A stretch of DNA of 47,578 nt from Acidimicrobiia bacterium (GTDB lineage Bacteria > Acidobacteriota > Terriglobia > Bryobacterales > Bryobacteraceae): NCBI GenBank assembly GCA_016871315.1, contig VFZE01000045.1, positions 1 through 47,578 of the forward strand. Direction: 5' to 3'. Position numbers and translations under genes: made by a program. A model generated the notes under the pieces. It did no database searches. It saw only the letters and a program-made list of their open reading frames with translations, and was not told the DNA's origin. Positions 1 to 8,940 of this stretch are shown one piece after another (the stretch's first letter is position 1; each line of letters begins with the position of its first letter).

Positions 1-2088
1 TACCTCTGGATCCTCCGCCGCCATCTCTGGAAAATCCTCGCCTTCGTCGCCGCCTCCGTCCTGGCCACCTTGATCGTTTCCTACCGCCTCACTCCCGTCT
101 ACGAATCCACCGCCACCATCGACATTGACCGCAACATGCCCACCGACATCGTCGGCCAGGACACCCGGCAAATCATCAACAACGATGCCGACCAGTTCCT
201 CGCCACGCAGGTCAAGATGATCCAGTCCGACTCCGTCCTCCGCCCCGTCGTCAGCCGCTTCAAGCTGCTCGACCGCCCCGAGGAGAAATCCTCGCTCGAT
301 GAAAAAGACCCCGCGCAAAACGACCCCGATTCCCCCATCCTCCTCAAGCGCCTCAAAGTCACTCGCTCCCCAAACACCTACCTCATCCACATCGCCTACC
401 GCTCTTATGACCGCAAGCTCGCCGCCGATGTCGCCAACGCCATCGGCCAGTCCTACCTCGAGCACACCTACAACATCCGCTACAAGGCCGCCGCCGGACT
501 CAGCCACTTCATGGAAAAGCAACTCGAAGAGCTGCGCGCCAAGATGGAGCGCTCCTCCGGAGCCCTCGCCTCCTACGAAAAGGAACTCAATATCATCAAC
601 CCCGAGGAGCGCACCAACATCCTCTCCGCCCGCCTCCTCGAGCTCAACTCCGAATACACCAAGGCCCAAGCCGACCGCGTCCAGAAAGAAGCCGCCCACC
701 GCTCCACGCAGTCCGGCAACGCCGATGCCGCTCACGTCTCCTCCCAGTCGGAAGCCCTCGAAAAACTCACCGAGCAGGTCAACGCCGCCCGCCAGCGCTT
801 CGCCGAAATCAAGACTCACTACGGCTCCAGCCACCCGGAATACCTTACCGCCGCCGCGCAGCTTTCCGAAGTCGAAACCCAATTCGCCGGCACCGCCTCC
901 AGCATCCGCAACCGCGTCCAGATCGAATACACGCAATCGCTCGAGCGCGAAACCATGATCGAGCGCGCCGTCCAGCAGTCCAAGGACGAGTTCGACAGCC
1001 TCAACGCCCGCTCCTTCGAATACCAGAACCTGAAGCGCGAAGCCGAAGGCGACAAAAAACTCTACGAAGAGCTGTTGCGCCGCATCAAGGAAGCCACCAT
1101 CAACGCCAGCTTCCAGAACCACTCCGCCCGCATCGCCGACCCCGCCCGCCCAGGCCGCAAGCCCGTCTTCCCCAACAAACCGCTCAATCTGATCCTCGCC
1201 CTGCTCGCTTCATCTCTGCTGGCCGTCGGCATCGCCGTCCTCAGCGACGTCCTCGATGACACCGTGCGCGACCCCGAACAGGTCGCCCGCAGCCTCGGCA
1301 CACAAGTCGTCGGCTCGCTCCCCGAAGTCCGCCCCTGGCGCAACCAGCTCCCCACCATCATCCAGAACGGCTCCTCCAACGGCGTCGCGCTCACCAAAAC
1401 CAAATACGGCGCCAACAGCCTCTCCACTTATGAAGAGGCCATACGCACCCTCCGCAACTCGATCCTCCTCACCGACTTCGACCGCCGCCTCAAGACGATG
1501 CTCGTCACCAGCGCCAGCCCCTCGGAAGGCAAATCCACCATTGCCATCCACCTCGCCGTCGCTCACGCCCAGCAGCATCACCGCACCCTGGTGATCGACG
1601 GCGACCTCCGCCGCCCCAGCGTCCACAAGCGCTTCAACTTAAGAAACACCCATGGCCTCTCCGACATCCTGGTCAACGCCGACTCCTGGCGCCCGGCGGT
1701 GGTAGCGGCGCCGGGCATCCCAAATCTCGACATCATCCCCGCCGGCTCCGCCAGCCCCCGCAGGGCCGCGGATCTCCTAGGCAAGCGTCTCGAGTCCATC
1801 CTTGATGAGGTGGCCGATGACTATGACCTCATCATCGTAGACGCACCCCCGTTGTTGGGTTTCCCCGAGCCCCTCCAAATGGCCGCCTCTGTGGATGGGG
1901 TCGTTGTGGTAGCCCGGGCAGGACAAACATCACGGAGAGCTGTTGCGTCGGTGATTCACACACTTGAAAGGTTGCGTGCACCCGTAATAGGGGTCGTGCT
2001 CAATGAAGTAACCAGACAGATGTCCCATAGTTATTACTATTATGGGTACTACAAAAAGTATTATCACGACCCAGAAACGCTTCAATAA
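1..2088 (+). CDS. Polysaccharide chain-length regulator / BY-kinase (Wzc-like), 5' partial
   Basis: Inner-membrane co-polymerase and bacterial tyrosine kinase that controls export and length of a Wzy-made polysaccharide. The reading frame is open to base 1, and the first codons already read into a membrane helix (LAFVAASVLATLIVS), so the true start lies upstream; TTG at 70 is only an internal codon. After the Wzz-type helix come a long coiled-coil periplasmic region, a second helix (about codons 395-415) and a cytoplasmic ATPase. Counting from base 1, Walker A (ASPSEGKST) is near codons 505-513, Walker A' (LVIDGD) near 530-535 and Walker B (LIIVDAP) near 610-616. The C-terminus is a tyrosine cluster (SYYYYGYYKKYYHD), the usual autophosphorylation tail. 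Codon use changes from strongly C-ending to mixed near base 1640-1810, inside the kinase domain. It heads the locus that runs to the priming transferase at 7405. Confidence 0.93.
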   Translation, partial: YLWILRRHLWKILAFVAASVLATLIVSYRLTPVYESTATIDIDRNMPTDIVGQDTRQIINNDADQFLATQVKMIQSDSVLRPVVSRFKLLDRPEEKSSLDEKDPAQNDPDSPILLKRLKVTRSPNTYLIHIAYRSYDRKLAADVANAIGQSYLEHTYNIRYKAAAGLSHFMEKQLEELRAKMERSSGALASYEKELNIINPEERTNILSARLLELNSEYTKAQADRVQKEAAHRSTQSGNADAAHVSSQSEALEKLTEQVNAARQRFAEIKTHYGSSHPEYLTAAAQLSEVETQFAGTASSIRNRVQIEYTQSLERETMIERAVQQSKDEFDSLNARSFEYQNLKREAEGDKKLYEELLRRIKEATINASFQNHSARIADPARPGRKPVFPNKPLNLILALLASSLLAVGIAVLSDVLDDTVRDPEQVARSLGTQVVGSLPEVRPWRNQLPTIIQNGSSNGVALTKTKYGANSLSTYEEAIRTLRNSILLTDFDRRLKTMLVTSASPSEGKSTIAIHLAVAHAQQHHRTLVIDGDLRRPSVHKRFNLRNTHGLSDILVNADSWRPAVVAAPGIPNLDIIPAGSASPRRAADLLGKRLESILDEVADDYDLIIVDAPPLLGFPEPLQMAASVDGVVVVARAGQTSRRAVASVIHTLERLRAPVIGVVLNEVTRQMSHSYYYYGYYKKYYHDPETLQ

Positions 2089-2123
2089 CTTCCTTCGTCC
2101 CAGCCGCTTCTAAACGGTTCTCC

Positions 2124-2822
2124 ATGAAATTCATTGAGCTTGATGACTTTGGTCGACTCCCACAAAGCCCTCTGCGAGCCATGACGATTAACTCGCTTTA
2201 CGCGCCTTTTCATTCATATTTTAGATCTAAGCGTATCAGGGAATTAGCCGAAGCCCTTAGCACACACGACCTTGGCAGTGTGTTGGATGTTGGGGGTTCA
2301 TTGCACTTCTATGAACTCATAATTTCAAACAGGATGCACTGTAGATCGTATACGATAGTCAATCTCCATTTGCCCGAAGAAGCTCTGAAGCCATGTGTGC
2401 GGTGGGTGGTTTCGAACGCTCTGAAGTTGCCATATCGAGATAAGGCTTTTGACTTCGTTATCTGCAATTCCGTGATTGAGCACATGGGTGACTATGAGTC
2501 GCAACAGGCTTTGGCCGCAGAACTGCGACGAGTTGGGAAGGGGTACTATGTGCAAACTCCAAACTTTTGGTTTCCGGTCGAACCTCACTTTCTTACTTGC
2601 TTTCTGCATTGGCTTCCGAAGAGACTTCTCGCGAAGCTAGTACGTTGGTGCTCTGTTTGGGGATTAGTGATGAAACCTAATAGGTCAAGTATTGATTCTG
2701 TCTTGAAGGAAATTAAGCTGCTTCGTAAGGGTCAAATGGCTGACTTGTTTCCGGATGCCAAGCTAGGAGTGGAGAGGTGTTTTGGTCTTGCGAAATCGTT
2801 TGTTGCTATCAAGCCACGATAA
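2124..2822 (+). CDS. Class I SAM-dependent methyltransferase
   Basis: A 232-residue putative methyltransferase in the polysaccharide locus, likely acting on a sugar or lipid-linked intermediate. The SAM-binding motif I appears as VLDVGGS near residue 54, and a CNSVIEHM stretch near residue 114 matches the post-II/motif III region of Methyltransf_11-type enzymes (NSVIEH is typical). The ATG at 2124 is chosen because it comes first in frame; no strong ribosome site is visible. The gene is much richer in A/T-ending codons than its flanks: bases 2401-2460 contain 28 G+C of 60. Acceptor and product cannot be read from the sequence. Confidence 0.8.
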   Translation: MKFIELDDFGRLPQSPLRAMTINSLYAPFHSYFRSKRIRELAEALSTHDLGSVLDVGGSLHFYELIISNRMHCRSYTIVNLHLPEEALKPCVRWVVSNALKLPYRDKAFDFVICNSVIEHMGDYESQQALAAELRRVGKGYYVQTPNFWFPVEPHFLTCFLHWLPKRLLAKLVRWCSVWGLVMKPNRSSIDSVLKEIKLLRKGQMADLFPDAKLGVERCFGLAKSFVAIKPR

Positions 2823-3026
2823 AATTATCTTCGGACGATTTGGCGTCATACAGGGGAAAAGAGACCATAGACATGTAATGCAGTTAACGCTGCGAACGCG
2901 TGAACAGCAGACGAGAATCTGTCGATATTAAAGATCCTAATATCGTGTATACTCGCGATGCCAGTTAGAACTTCGAGTGTGTGACGATCTGACTATAGTA
3001 TTACCTGAAGTGCCTTAACTCTTCTT

Positions 3027-4292
3027 GTGCGTGCCACTCTAACTGCACTCTCGTTCTTAATGATCTGGGGGCCGCCACGGCTTCGACTCGAGCCACGCCC
3101 GTTGGAGCTTGCACTTCGAGATCCCTTTGATCTTGACCTTGCAGCGGCCTTTCAAGCTTCAGTGTGGCTCCTATCAGCATGCACAGTACTGCTTTTCGTA
3201 GCTGCGCGGGGCAAGATGGGCCTGCCATCAATACCTCCCATAATATACAAGTCGTCTCTACGCTTCTACTTGTTGTATGGTCTACTGGCGCTCGCTTCGG
3301 CTGCTTATTCGGTGAGTCCACTGTATACGCTGTTCTTTGCTGGCAAAATCCTGGTTTCCGTGTTTGCCGTTGGACTACTGGTCAAGCGCGCTGATATGGC
3401 CGCCACAGTGCCCCATTTTCTAAAATTGTTCTTCTTTGCGCAAATCTTTCAGTGGTTGCTAACAGTCTTCACATTTCTGATGAATCCAGAGTTGGTAGGA
3501 AGCGAGTTGACAGACATCGGTTACAGGCTTTCCGGTGGGCTCTTTGAGGATTATGGCACTCCTGCCGCCTTGGCCGGAATCTATTTCTTGTGTGAAGCTT
3601 TGTACTTGCGGCGTGGACTAGTGCGTGTCATTTTCATGGGGCTGTATGGGTTGACATGGATATTTGTCATTCTTAGCCGCACACGCTCCACAATTCTTGG
3701 AGCCGTGTGTGTCCTGTTCTGCGCACTTGTGCTTCACTCAAGTATGCGCGTGCGAATCATGACCGTGATCTCTGGTACGTTGCTCTTAATGGCGATCAGC
3801 CTTTCGACTTTCTCTAATATGATCGTAAGCTATGGTCTGCGCGGGCAGAACGCGGAAGCGCTATTGTCCTTGACTGGAAGGGTTCACGCGTTTAGATTTT
3901 TGATGACCGAATGGCAATCGGCACCTTGGTTGGGACATGGCTACGCAGCTGGTAGCAGACAGCTGCTGATGGCCTTCGTAGACCAGACAGGGCTTGGCAT
4001 TGGAGCCGCCCACGATGCCGCGTCAAAGGTGCTGACAGATTTGGGACTCGTGGGTTGCATGCTTCTGACATTCATCCTAGTTGCAGCGTGGAGAGAGGTC
4101 GTGCGCCTATTGCGCTCGGTAAAACATCGGAAGGATGTTAGGCCATTGGCGGTACACGTGTGGTGCCTGTTGACTTTCTTCACCCTTATTAGCGTTGTTT
4201 CGTCAGGCATTGCTGATGCAGGGTTTCCCTTTCTGATTATTTCCGCAAGTGTTGCCCTGGCAAACAACAGGCTTCGTCATTGCCCTTCATAA
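3027..4292 (+). CDS. O-antigen polymerase/ligase-like membrane protein (Wzy/WaaL type)
   Basis: A 421-residue polytopic inner-membrane protein with about ten hydrophobic helices. It probably polymerises or ligates lipid-linked oligosaccharide repeats in the periplasm. The Wzy_C-like signature is visible: LTGRVHAFRF (about residue 285), then PWLGHGYAAGS, then AAHDAASKVLTDLGLVG (about residue 327), which corresponds to the conserved G-R, G-x-G and H-N/D elements of the family. The start is uncertain: GTG at 3027 follows an in-frame TGA at 3006, and ATG at 3060 is an alternative. The 204 bases upstream (2823-3026) are comparatively A/T rich with no gene I can support. In this locus it is the best polymerase candidate; no Wzx flippase lies inside the window. 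Confidence 0.82.
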   Translation: MRATLTALSFLMIWGPPRLRLEPRPLELALRDPFDLDLAAAFQASVWLLSACTVLLFVAARGKMGLPSIPPIIYKSSLRFYLLYGLLALASAAYSVSPLYTLFFAGKILVSVFAVGLLVKRADMAATVPHFLKLFFFAQIFQWLLTVFTFLMNPELVGSELTDIGYRLSGGLFEDYGTPAALAGIYFLCEALYLRRGLVRVIFMGLYGLTWIFVILSRTRSTILGAVCVLFCALVLHSSMRVRIMTVISGTLLLMAISLSTFSNMIVSYGLRGQNAEALLSLTGRVHAFRFLMTEWQSAPWLGHGYAAGSRQLLMAFVDQTGLGIGAAHDAASKVLTDLGLVGCMLLTFILVAAWREVVRLLRSVKHRKDVRPLAVHVWCLLTFFTLISVVSSGIADAGFPFLIISASVALANNRLRHCPS

Positions 4293-4296
4293 TATC

Positions 4297-5616
4297 GTGC
4301 GAAAGATCCTCTTGGTGCACAATCGGTACCGCGAGGCTGGCGGCGAGGATCGCGCCTTTGATCAGGAGGTGCATCTCCTTCGTAGCAAGGGCCATTGCGT
4401 CTCGACCTTTGTCACGTCGAATAGCAGCATTCCAACGCCGCTCATGCCTCTATTGGGTCTCGTGGCGTCATGGAATCAAAGAGTATATAGCAAGATAGTT
4501 GACATTGTTCTCTCCGGGCGGATTGATGTGGTTCATTTTCACAACACCTTTCCAATGATTTCCCCGTCGGGATATTACGCGGCGCATCGCGCTGGGGCTG
4601 CCGTCGTTCAAACTCTTCACAACTATCGAGCGATATGTCCAGGTGCGACGTTGTTCAGAGATAGTCAATCCTGCGTCAGGTGCGTGGAGATGGCCTCCTT
4701 TGGGCCAGCAATTAGACATCGATGTTACCGAGGAAGTCTATTCGCGACTACCGCAGTAGTTGGCCTCAACATCTTGCACAAGTCGCTCGGGACTTGGGTG
4801 AAACAAGTAGACAAATACATTTGCATGAGTCCACTATCTCGAGATCAATTCGTCGCCGCGGGGTTTCCCAGCGAGCGCATGATAGTCAAGCCAAATTTTG
4901 TGCTTAATGACTATGGAGTGGGAGCAGGAAGTGAGACCACGTTCTTGTTCGTGGGTAGAGTGTGTGAAGAGAAGGGCGTTGCGTTCTTGTTGAAAGCGTG
5001 GCAAAGAGTGCCATCGAATTTAAGGCTCAGAATCATTGGACGAGGCCCTCTTGAGCGAACGGTTGAGAGCTGTGCGGAACGCATGCGGAATGTTGAGTAT
5101 CTTGGTGCGCTACCATCTGAGGAAGTCGCCAAGGCAATGCAAGAAGCGCGGGCGCTTATAGTGCCAAGTCTATGGTACGAGTCAGCTTTTCCACTAGTCG
5201 GAATTGAAGCTTTCGCTGCTGGGACACCTGTTCTTTGCAGTGCTCACGGTCCTTTGGGGGCAGGCGTTATCGAGTGGCACAACGGATTCCTGTTCAAACC
5301 GGGGGACGAACTGGATTTGTGTCTAAAGTTAAAAGTCTTGCTCAACAGGATTCAGGCCCCCTGCGTAGCAACGCCCGAAAGACTTTCGAGGCAGTCTACT
5401 CCTCCGATATCCATTACTCGGCCATCCTGGACGTGTATCGGAGCGCCCTGCTGGAGGCTCAACGGGTACCATTGTGACGCAAACAAATGCGAGTCGTTGG
5501 CCCAAGATTGGCACGTTGACACCGAACAAGGGGAAGCTAGGTGTTTGCGTTTTGAACTGGAATGCTGGCGAAGTCTTAAGGGAGTGCGTCCGCAACGTTT
5601 ACTACTATACCGGTGA
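4297..5616 (+). CDS. Glycosyltransferase family 4 (GT-B), frameshifted near its C-terminus
   Basis: A retaining glycosyltransferase that should add one sugar to the lipid-linked repeat on the cytoplasmic face. GTG at 4297 gives the family N-terminus VRKILLVHNRYREAGGED; GTG at 4249 would overlap the previous gene by 44 bases. The donor-site half begins at FLFVGRVCEEKG (about residue 217). The acidic pair is ESAFPLVGIE (E295 and E304), one residue longer than the usual E-x7-E. From about base 5357 the frame stops looking like a GT4. The next frame encodes a normal C-terminus (RSNARKTFEAVYSS and on) ending at TGA 5477, which overlaps the next gene's GTG as GTGA. Restoring one C in the run 5357-5361 joins the two. 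As it stands the protein carries about 85 foreign residues to 5616, overlapping the GT2 gene. This is either a real mutation, a slippery site or a base-calling error. Confidence 0.85.
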   Translation: MRKILLVHNRYREAGGEDRAFDQEVHLLRSKGHCVSTFVTSNSSIPTPLMPLLGLVASWNQRVYSKIVDIVLSGRIDVVHFHNTFPMISPSGYYAAHRAGAAVVQTLHNYRAICPGATLFRDSQSCVRCVEMASFGPAIRHRCYRGSLFATTAVVGLNILHKSLGTWVKQVDKYICMSPLSRDQFVAAGFPSERMIVKPNFVLNDYGVGAGSETTFLFVGRVCEEKGVAFLLKAWQRVPSNLRLRIIGRGPLERTVESCAERMRNVEYLGALPSEEVAKAMQEARALIVPSLWYESAFPLVGIEAFAAGTPVLCSAHGPLGAGVIEWHNGFLFKPGDELDLCLKLKVLLNRIQAPCVATPERLSRQSTPPISITRPSWTCIGAPCWRLNGYHCDANKCESLAQDWHVDTEQGEARCLRFELECWRSLKGVRPQRLLLYR

Positions 5617-6409
5617 TCGCGACATCGAGCTTGTCGTTGTGGACAATGCGTCTACCGATAGCTCAGTGCGTCTTCTCCGTGAGACCTTTCCTGAAATCGC
5701 CATAATTGAAACATGTTCAAACATTGGCTATGCACGAGGCAACAATCTAGGGGCTCAGCAACTAGTGAGGGCGGGATGCGATTCGCTATTGTTCGTGAAT
5801 CCGGATGTTGTGCTGCATGCACTTACTATCGAACATTTGTTGTCGGAACTTGCGACAAGGCCAGACATCGGTTGTGTCGGAGGACTCCCGCTCAAACCTG
5901 ACGGCTCCGTTTGCGTGACGGCAATCCGATCGAAACCCACTTTTCTCCAAAAGCTCATATCTTATAGTCCACTTAGGCACTTGCCAGTGTTGTCTGGAGT
6001 GTCGCGAAAGCACCTCTTAGATAGCTTGCCCGAGACATCCCACAACAGTGTCTACGCTGTATGTGGAGCGTGCATTCTGTTTCGCGCTGAAGCCTTTGTT
6101 GCAATTGGGGGCTTTGATGAATACACATTCTTGTACGAAGAGGAATTCATCGTTTCAGAAAAGTTAATCAAGGATGGGTGGTCCGTTGCATTTGCCTCTG
6201 CCGCGGCTTATGAACATTCGGAGGGGTTGTGCTCACGCCTAATTCCCTTTCGTAGGCGCATCCACTTTCTGAGGAGCGAATTGTACCTCGCTCGTCATTA
6301 TTATGGATGGTCTGCAGTCTTGTGTGGGCTTTTGGCTTTTCATCGCGCTATGGAGTTCGTCTTTCTTGTACCACTGGTCCAGCTAATTAAGCACACTCTT
6401 GGCCGATAA
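5474..6409 (+). CDS. Glycosyltransferase family 2 (rhamnosyltransferase-like)
   Basis: An inverting GT-A glycosyltransferase of 311 residues, probably adding a sugar such as rhamnose to the repeat unit in the cytoplasm. It shows the WbbL-type pattern: VLNWNAGE, VVVDNASTDSS (about residue 55), the SNIGYARGNNLGA stretch, LFVNPDV (about residue 108; NPD in place of DxD), and GGFDEYTFLYEEEF (about residue 212), which holds the catalytic-base region. GTG at 5474 overlaps the TGA of the ancestral GT4 frame (GTGA), so the two were probably translationally coupled. The roughly 20 residues before the GT-A fold (MTQTNASRWPK) have no counterpart I recognise. Codon use is island-like, as in its neighbours. 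Bases 6410-6637 downstream hold nothing I can support beyond the possible early start of the next gene. Confidence 0.87.
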   Translation: MTQTNASRWPKIGTLTPNKGKLGVCVLNWNAGEVLRECVRNVYYYTGDRDIELVVVDNASTDSSVRLLRETFPEIAIIETCSNIGYARGNNLGAQQLVRAGCDSLLFVNPDVVLHALTIEHLLSELATRPDIGCVGGLPLKPDGSVCVTAIRSKPTFLQKLISYSPLRHLPVLSGVSRKHLLDSLPETSHNSVYAVCGACILFRAEAFVAIGGFDEYTFLYEEEFIVSEKLIKDGWSVAFASAAAYEHSEGLCSRLIPFRRRIHFLRSELYLARHYYGWSAVLCGLLAFHRAMEFVFLVPLVQLIKHTLGR

Positions 6410-6637
6410 TGGGATGCGTTCGGGAGGCGAAACCGCTGGCATGCGAATCAGACTAAGAAGTTGGGATCTGAATTGCCGTGTCGCCATTGTAAAGGATCTC
6501 CGCAACTGCACCAGTCTGCCTGTCTGGCCATGTGTGCTGAGGCACGTACGGAATTCCTTGGGCTCTACTGGCCTGATCTAGAGTAATCGCATGCAATGTT
6601 ACGACAAGGTTCTCTTCGTCCAATTCGAGGCGGCTTG

Positions 6638-7408
6638 ATGGGCCACGTCCTGTCCTTCCGCGTTGACGCAAGAGATTACCTCAATGCTGCTGAAGTGATC
6701 ACTCGATGGGCTTCGTCCCGACTGTCGAAAGCTGTGTTCGTCGCTTCCGTCAACAATGTAATGGCTGCACGCGACTCCTCCTATTTTAGAGAACTCTCCT
6801 CCAAGGCGGATATGGTCACACCTGACGGTATGCCGCTTGTCTGGGCCTTGCGCCTCCTTGGCATGCCTCAGGCAACGAGAGTGTACGGTCCCGACCTTAC
6901 TGTTCACCTGCTCGAAAAAGCTCAGACACTCGGCCTCACGGTTGGCTTTTATGGCTCTTCCCGTTCCACTTTGACTCGGCTCACCGAAGAGGTGAAGAAG
7001 CGGTGGCCCCGATTGCAAATTGTGTACTCCACTTCACCGCCGTACCGTCCGCTTAGTCCGGAGGAAGCGCAGTCGGTTGAAGAAGAGATCCGCGCGACGG
7101 CTCCCCACATATTGTTTGTTGGGCTTGGCTGCCCTAAGCAGGAGGAATGGATCATCGCCCACCGCGGCCGCCTGCCTTGCGTCATGCTCGGCGTCGGCGC
7201 TGCCTTCGACTTCATCGCCGGCACCAAACCCCAAGCGCCACGCTGGATGATGCCGCTCGGCCTCGAATGGCTCTTTCGCCTCTGTACCGAACCACGCCGC
7301 CTCTGGCGTCGCTACCTGCTGCAAAATCCGCGATTCGTTGTTCTCTTCGCCGGGCAACTCATCCGTCATCACTTCAACCGCCTCCGCTCCCGGCCCTCAC
7401 ACCCATGA
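6638..7408 (+). CDS. WecG/TagA/CpsF family glycosyltransferase
   Basis: A 256-residue GT26 enzyme that transfers a sugar, often N-acetylmannosaminuronic acid or a related residue, to undecaprenyl-PP-linked acceptor. The family signature is complete: ASVNNVMAAR, VTPDGMPLVWALRLLG with the catalytic-type Asp, VGLGCPKQEEWI, and the C-terminal GVGAAFDFIAG, APRWM, GLEWLFRL and EPRRLWRRYL. ATG 6638 gives the normal family N-terminus; ATG 6596 would add 14 residues. Its end overlaps the next start as ATGA at 7405-7408, so it is coupled to the priming transferase. The first two thirds use mixed codons, but from about base 7147 the gene is strongly C-ending (bases 7201-7260 have 39 G+C of 60), so the island boundary lies inside this gene. 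Confidence 0.9.
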   Translation: MGHVLSFRVDARDYLNAAEVITRWASSRLSKAVFVASVNNVMAARDSSYFRELSSKADMVTPDGMPLVWALRLLGMPQATRVYGPDLTVHLLEKAQTLGLTVGFYGSSRSTLTRLTEEVKKRWPRLQIVYSTSPPYRPLSPEEAQSVEEEIRATAPHILFVGLGCPKQEEWIIAHRGRLPCVMLGVGAAFDFIAGTKPQAPRWMMPLGLEWLFRLCTEPRRLWRRYLLQNPRFVVLFAGQLIRHHFNRLRSRPSHP

Positions 7409-8871
7409 GCGTCTCCCCCCTCCCCTCATCCCTCAACCTCTGGACCTCTGCCGCCACCCTTTCCCCACCCCTCGTCCGCCCACGCCTCACCTCCCTCTGC
7501 CTCCTCGCCTCCGACGCCGCCGCCGTCACCTCCGCGTCCTTCCTTGGCGTCTTCCTCTGGCAGCTTGCCAACCCCTCCGTGTCCCTCGCCAACTACTTCA
7601 ACCTCGTCGGCTCCATCGCCGCGTTCCTAGCCGTATACGCCGCGCTCGGGCTCTACTCACCCGCCGGACTCAGCCCCGTCCAGGAACTCAAGGCAAGCCT
7701 CCAGGGAACCGCGATCGTCGCGCTCGCCCATGCCACCGGCGCGTTTCTCTCGAAGGAAATCGCCACTTACTCCCGCGGCGCTTTCCTCTGCTCGGCCGCG
7801 CTCATCGCCTTCCTCGTTCCCGCCGCGCGCGCGCTCCTCAGGACCTCGCTCGCCCGCAAGCGCTGGTGGGGCGTCCCTGTCGCCATTCTCGGCGCGGGCG
7901 AATCCGCCGCGCGCCTCCTCCGAACCCTCCACAGCTCGCCCGAGCTCGGTTTCAAACCCGTCGCCTGCTTCGACGACGACCCCGCAAGAAGCGGCTTCTG
8001 TAGCGGCGTCCCCGTCCTCGGTCCGCTCTCGGAAGCGCGCCGCATCGCGCCCCAACACAACATCCGTCACGCCATCGTCGCCATGCCCGGCATCACCGGA
8101 CCACGCATGCTCGCCATTCTCGAACAGCACTGCTCAGCCTTCCCCCGCGTCACGGTCCTCTCCGATCTGCTCGGCGTCGCCAGCCTCTGGGTCACGCCGC
8201 GCGAAATCGGCAACGTGCTCGGCCTCGAGCTCCGCCAAAACCTCCTCATCCCCCTCAACCGAACCGTCAAGCGCGCGCTCGACGTCACCCTCACGCTCCT
8301 GCTCACCCCCGCCGCCATCCCGCTCATCCTTCTCTCCGCCATCTGGATCCGCCTTCGCAGCCCCGGCCCCGTGCTCTACCGCCAGCCGCGGCAGGGCCAC
8401 CTGGCCGCCATCATCCAGATGCCCAAGATCCGCACCATGCTCCCCAATGCCGACGCACTGCTGGAACACCACCTCGCCCAATCCCCCGGCGCGCGCGGTG
8501 AATGGCAGCGCTTCTTCAAGCTCCACGACGACCCGCGCGTCATCCCCGGCATCGGCCACTTCCTCCGCCGCACCTCCCTTGACGAGCTCCCCCAGCTCTG
8601 GTCCGTCCTCACCGGCGAAATGAGCCTCGTCGGTCCCCGCCCCTTCCCCCAATACCACCTCGACCGTTTCCATCCCGACTTCCGCGCCCTCCGAGCCAAG
8701 GTCCGCCCCGGCCTCACCGGCCTCTGGCAGGTCTCCGCCCGCAGCGACGGCGACCTCGCCGTCCAGCAACAACTCGACACCTACTACATCCGCAACTGGT
8801 CCCCCTGGCTCGACCTCCACATCCTCGCCCGCACCGTCGCCGTCGTCCTCTCCGGCAAAGGCGCGCGCTGA
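7405..8871 (+). CDS. Undecaprenyl-phosphate sugar phosphotransferase (WbaP-like, initiating)
   Basis: The polyprenyl-P hexose-1-phosphate transferase that starts repeat-unit synthesis at the inner membrane; 488 residues. The N-terminal part has several hydrophobic helices, then a Rossmann-like CoA-binding-type domain (VAILGAGESAARLL). The catalytic bacterial sugar transferase domain has a membrane re-entrant helix, a KIRTML variant of the KFRSM motif, DDPRVIPGIGHFLRRTSLDELPQ split across the active site, MSLVGPRP and PGLTGLWQVSAR. The ATG at 7405 overlaps the TGA of the previous gene. The sequence is again in the GC-rich, C-ending style of the chromosome. A decayed copy of its 3' end lies at about 9454-9518, beyond the toxin-antitoxin-like pair. 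Confidence 0.93.
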   Translation: MSVSPLPSSLNLWTSAATLSPPLVRPRLTSLCLLASDAAAVTSASFLGVFLWQLANPSVSLANYFNLVGSIAAFLAVYAALGLYSPAGLSPVQELKASLQGTAIVALAHATGAFLSKEIATYSRGAFLCSAALIAFLVPAARALLRTSLARKRWWGVPVAILGAGESAARLLRTLHSSPELGFKPVACFDDDPARSGFCSGVPVLGPLSEARRIAPQHNIRHAIVAMPGITGPRMLAILEQHCSAFPRVTVLSDLLGVASLWVTPREIGNVLGLELRQNLLIPLNRTVKRALDVTLTLLLTPAAIPLILLSAIWIRLRSPGPVLYRQPRQGHLAAIIQMPKIRTMLPNADALLEHHLAQSPGARGEWQRFFKLHDDPRVIPGIGHFLRRTSLDELPQLWSVLTGEMSLVGPRPFPQYHLDRFHPDFRALRAKVRPGLTGLWQVSARSDGDLAVQQQLDTYYIRNWSPWLDLHILARTVAVVLSGKGAR

Positions 8872-8940
8872 AATCAACTCAGCCACATGACGACTCCCCG
8901 AAGGCTGCCGGACGATCCTCTTTCCTTCATCTAGGATTGC

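Noticed and set aside
5478-5616. The extra C-terminal tail of the GT4 as a real domain
   Set aside because: It is rich in Trp, Cys and Arg, overlaps the GT2 gene in another frame, and the other frame gives the expected GT4 end.
6399-6595. A small plus-strand frame between the GT2 and WecG-like genes
   Set aside because: 60 codons with no recognisable motif, overlapping the GT2 end; probably spacer sequence.
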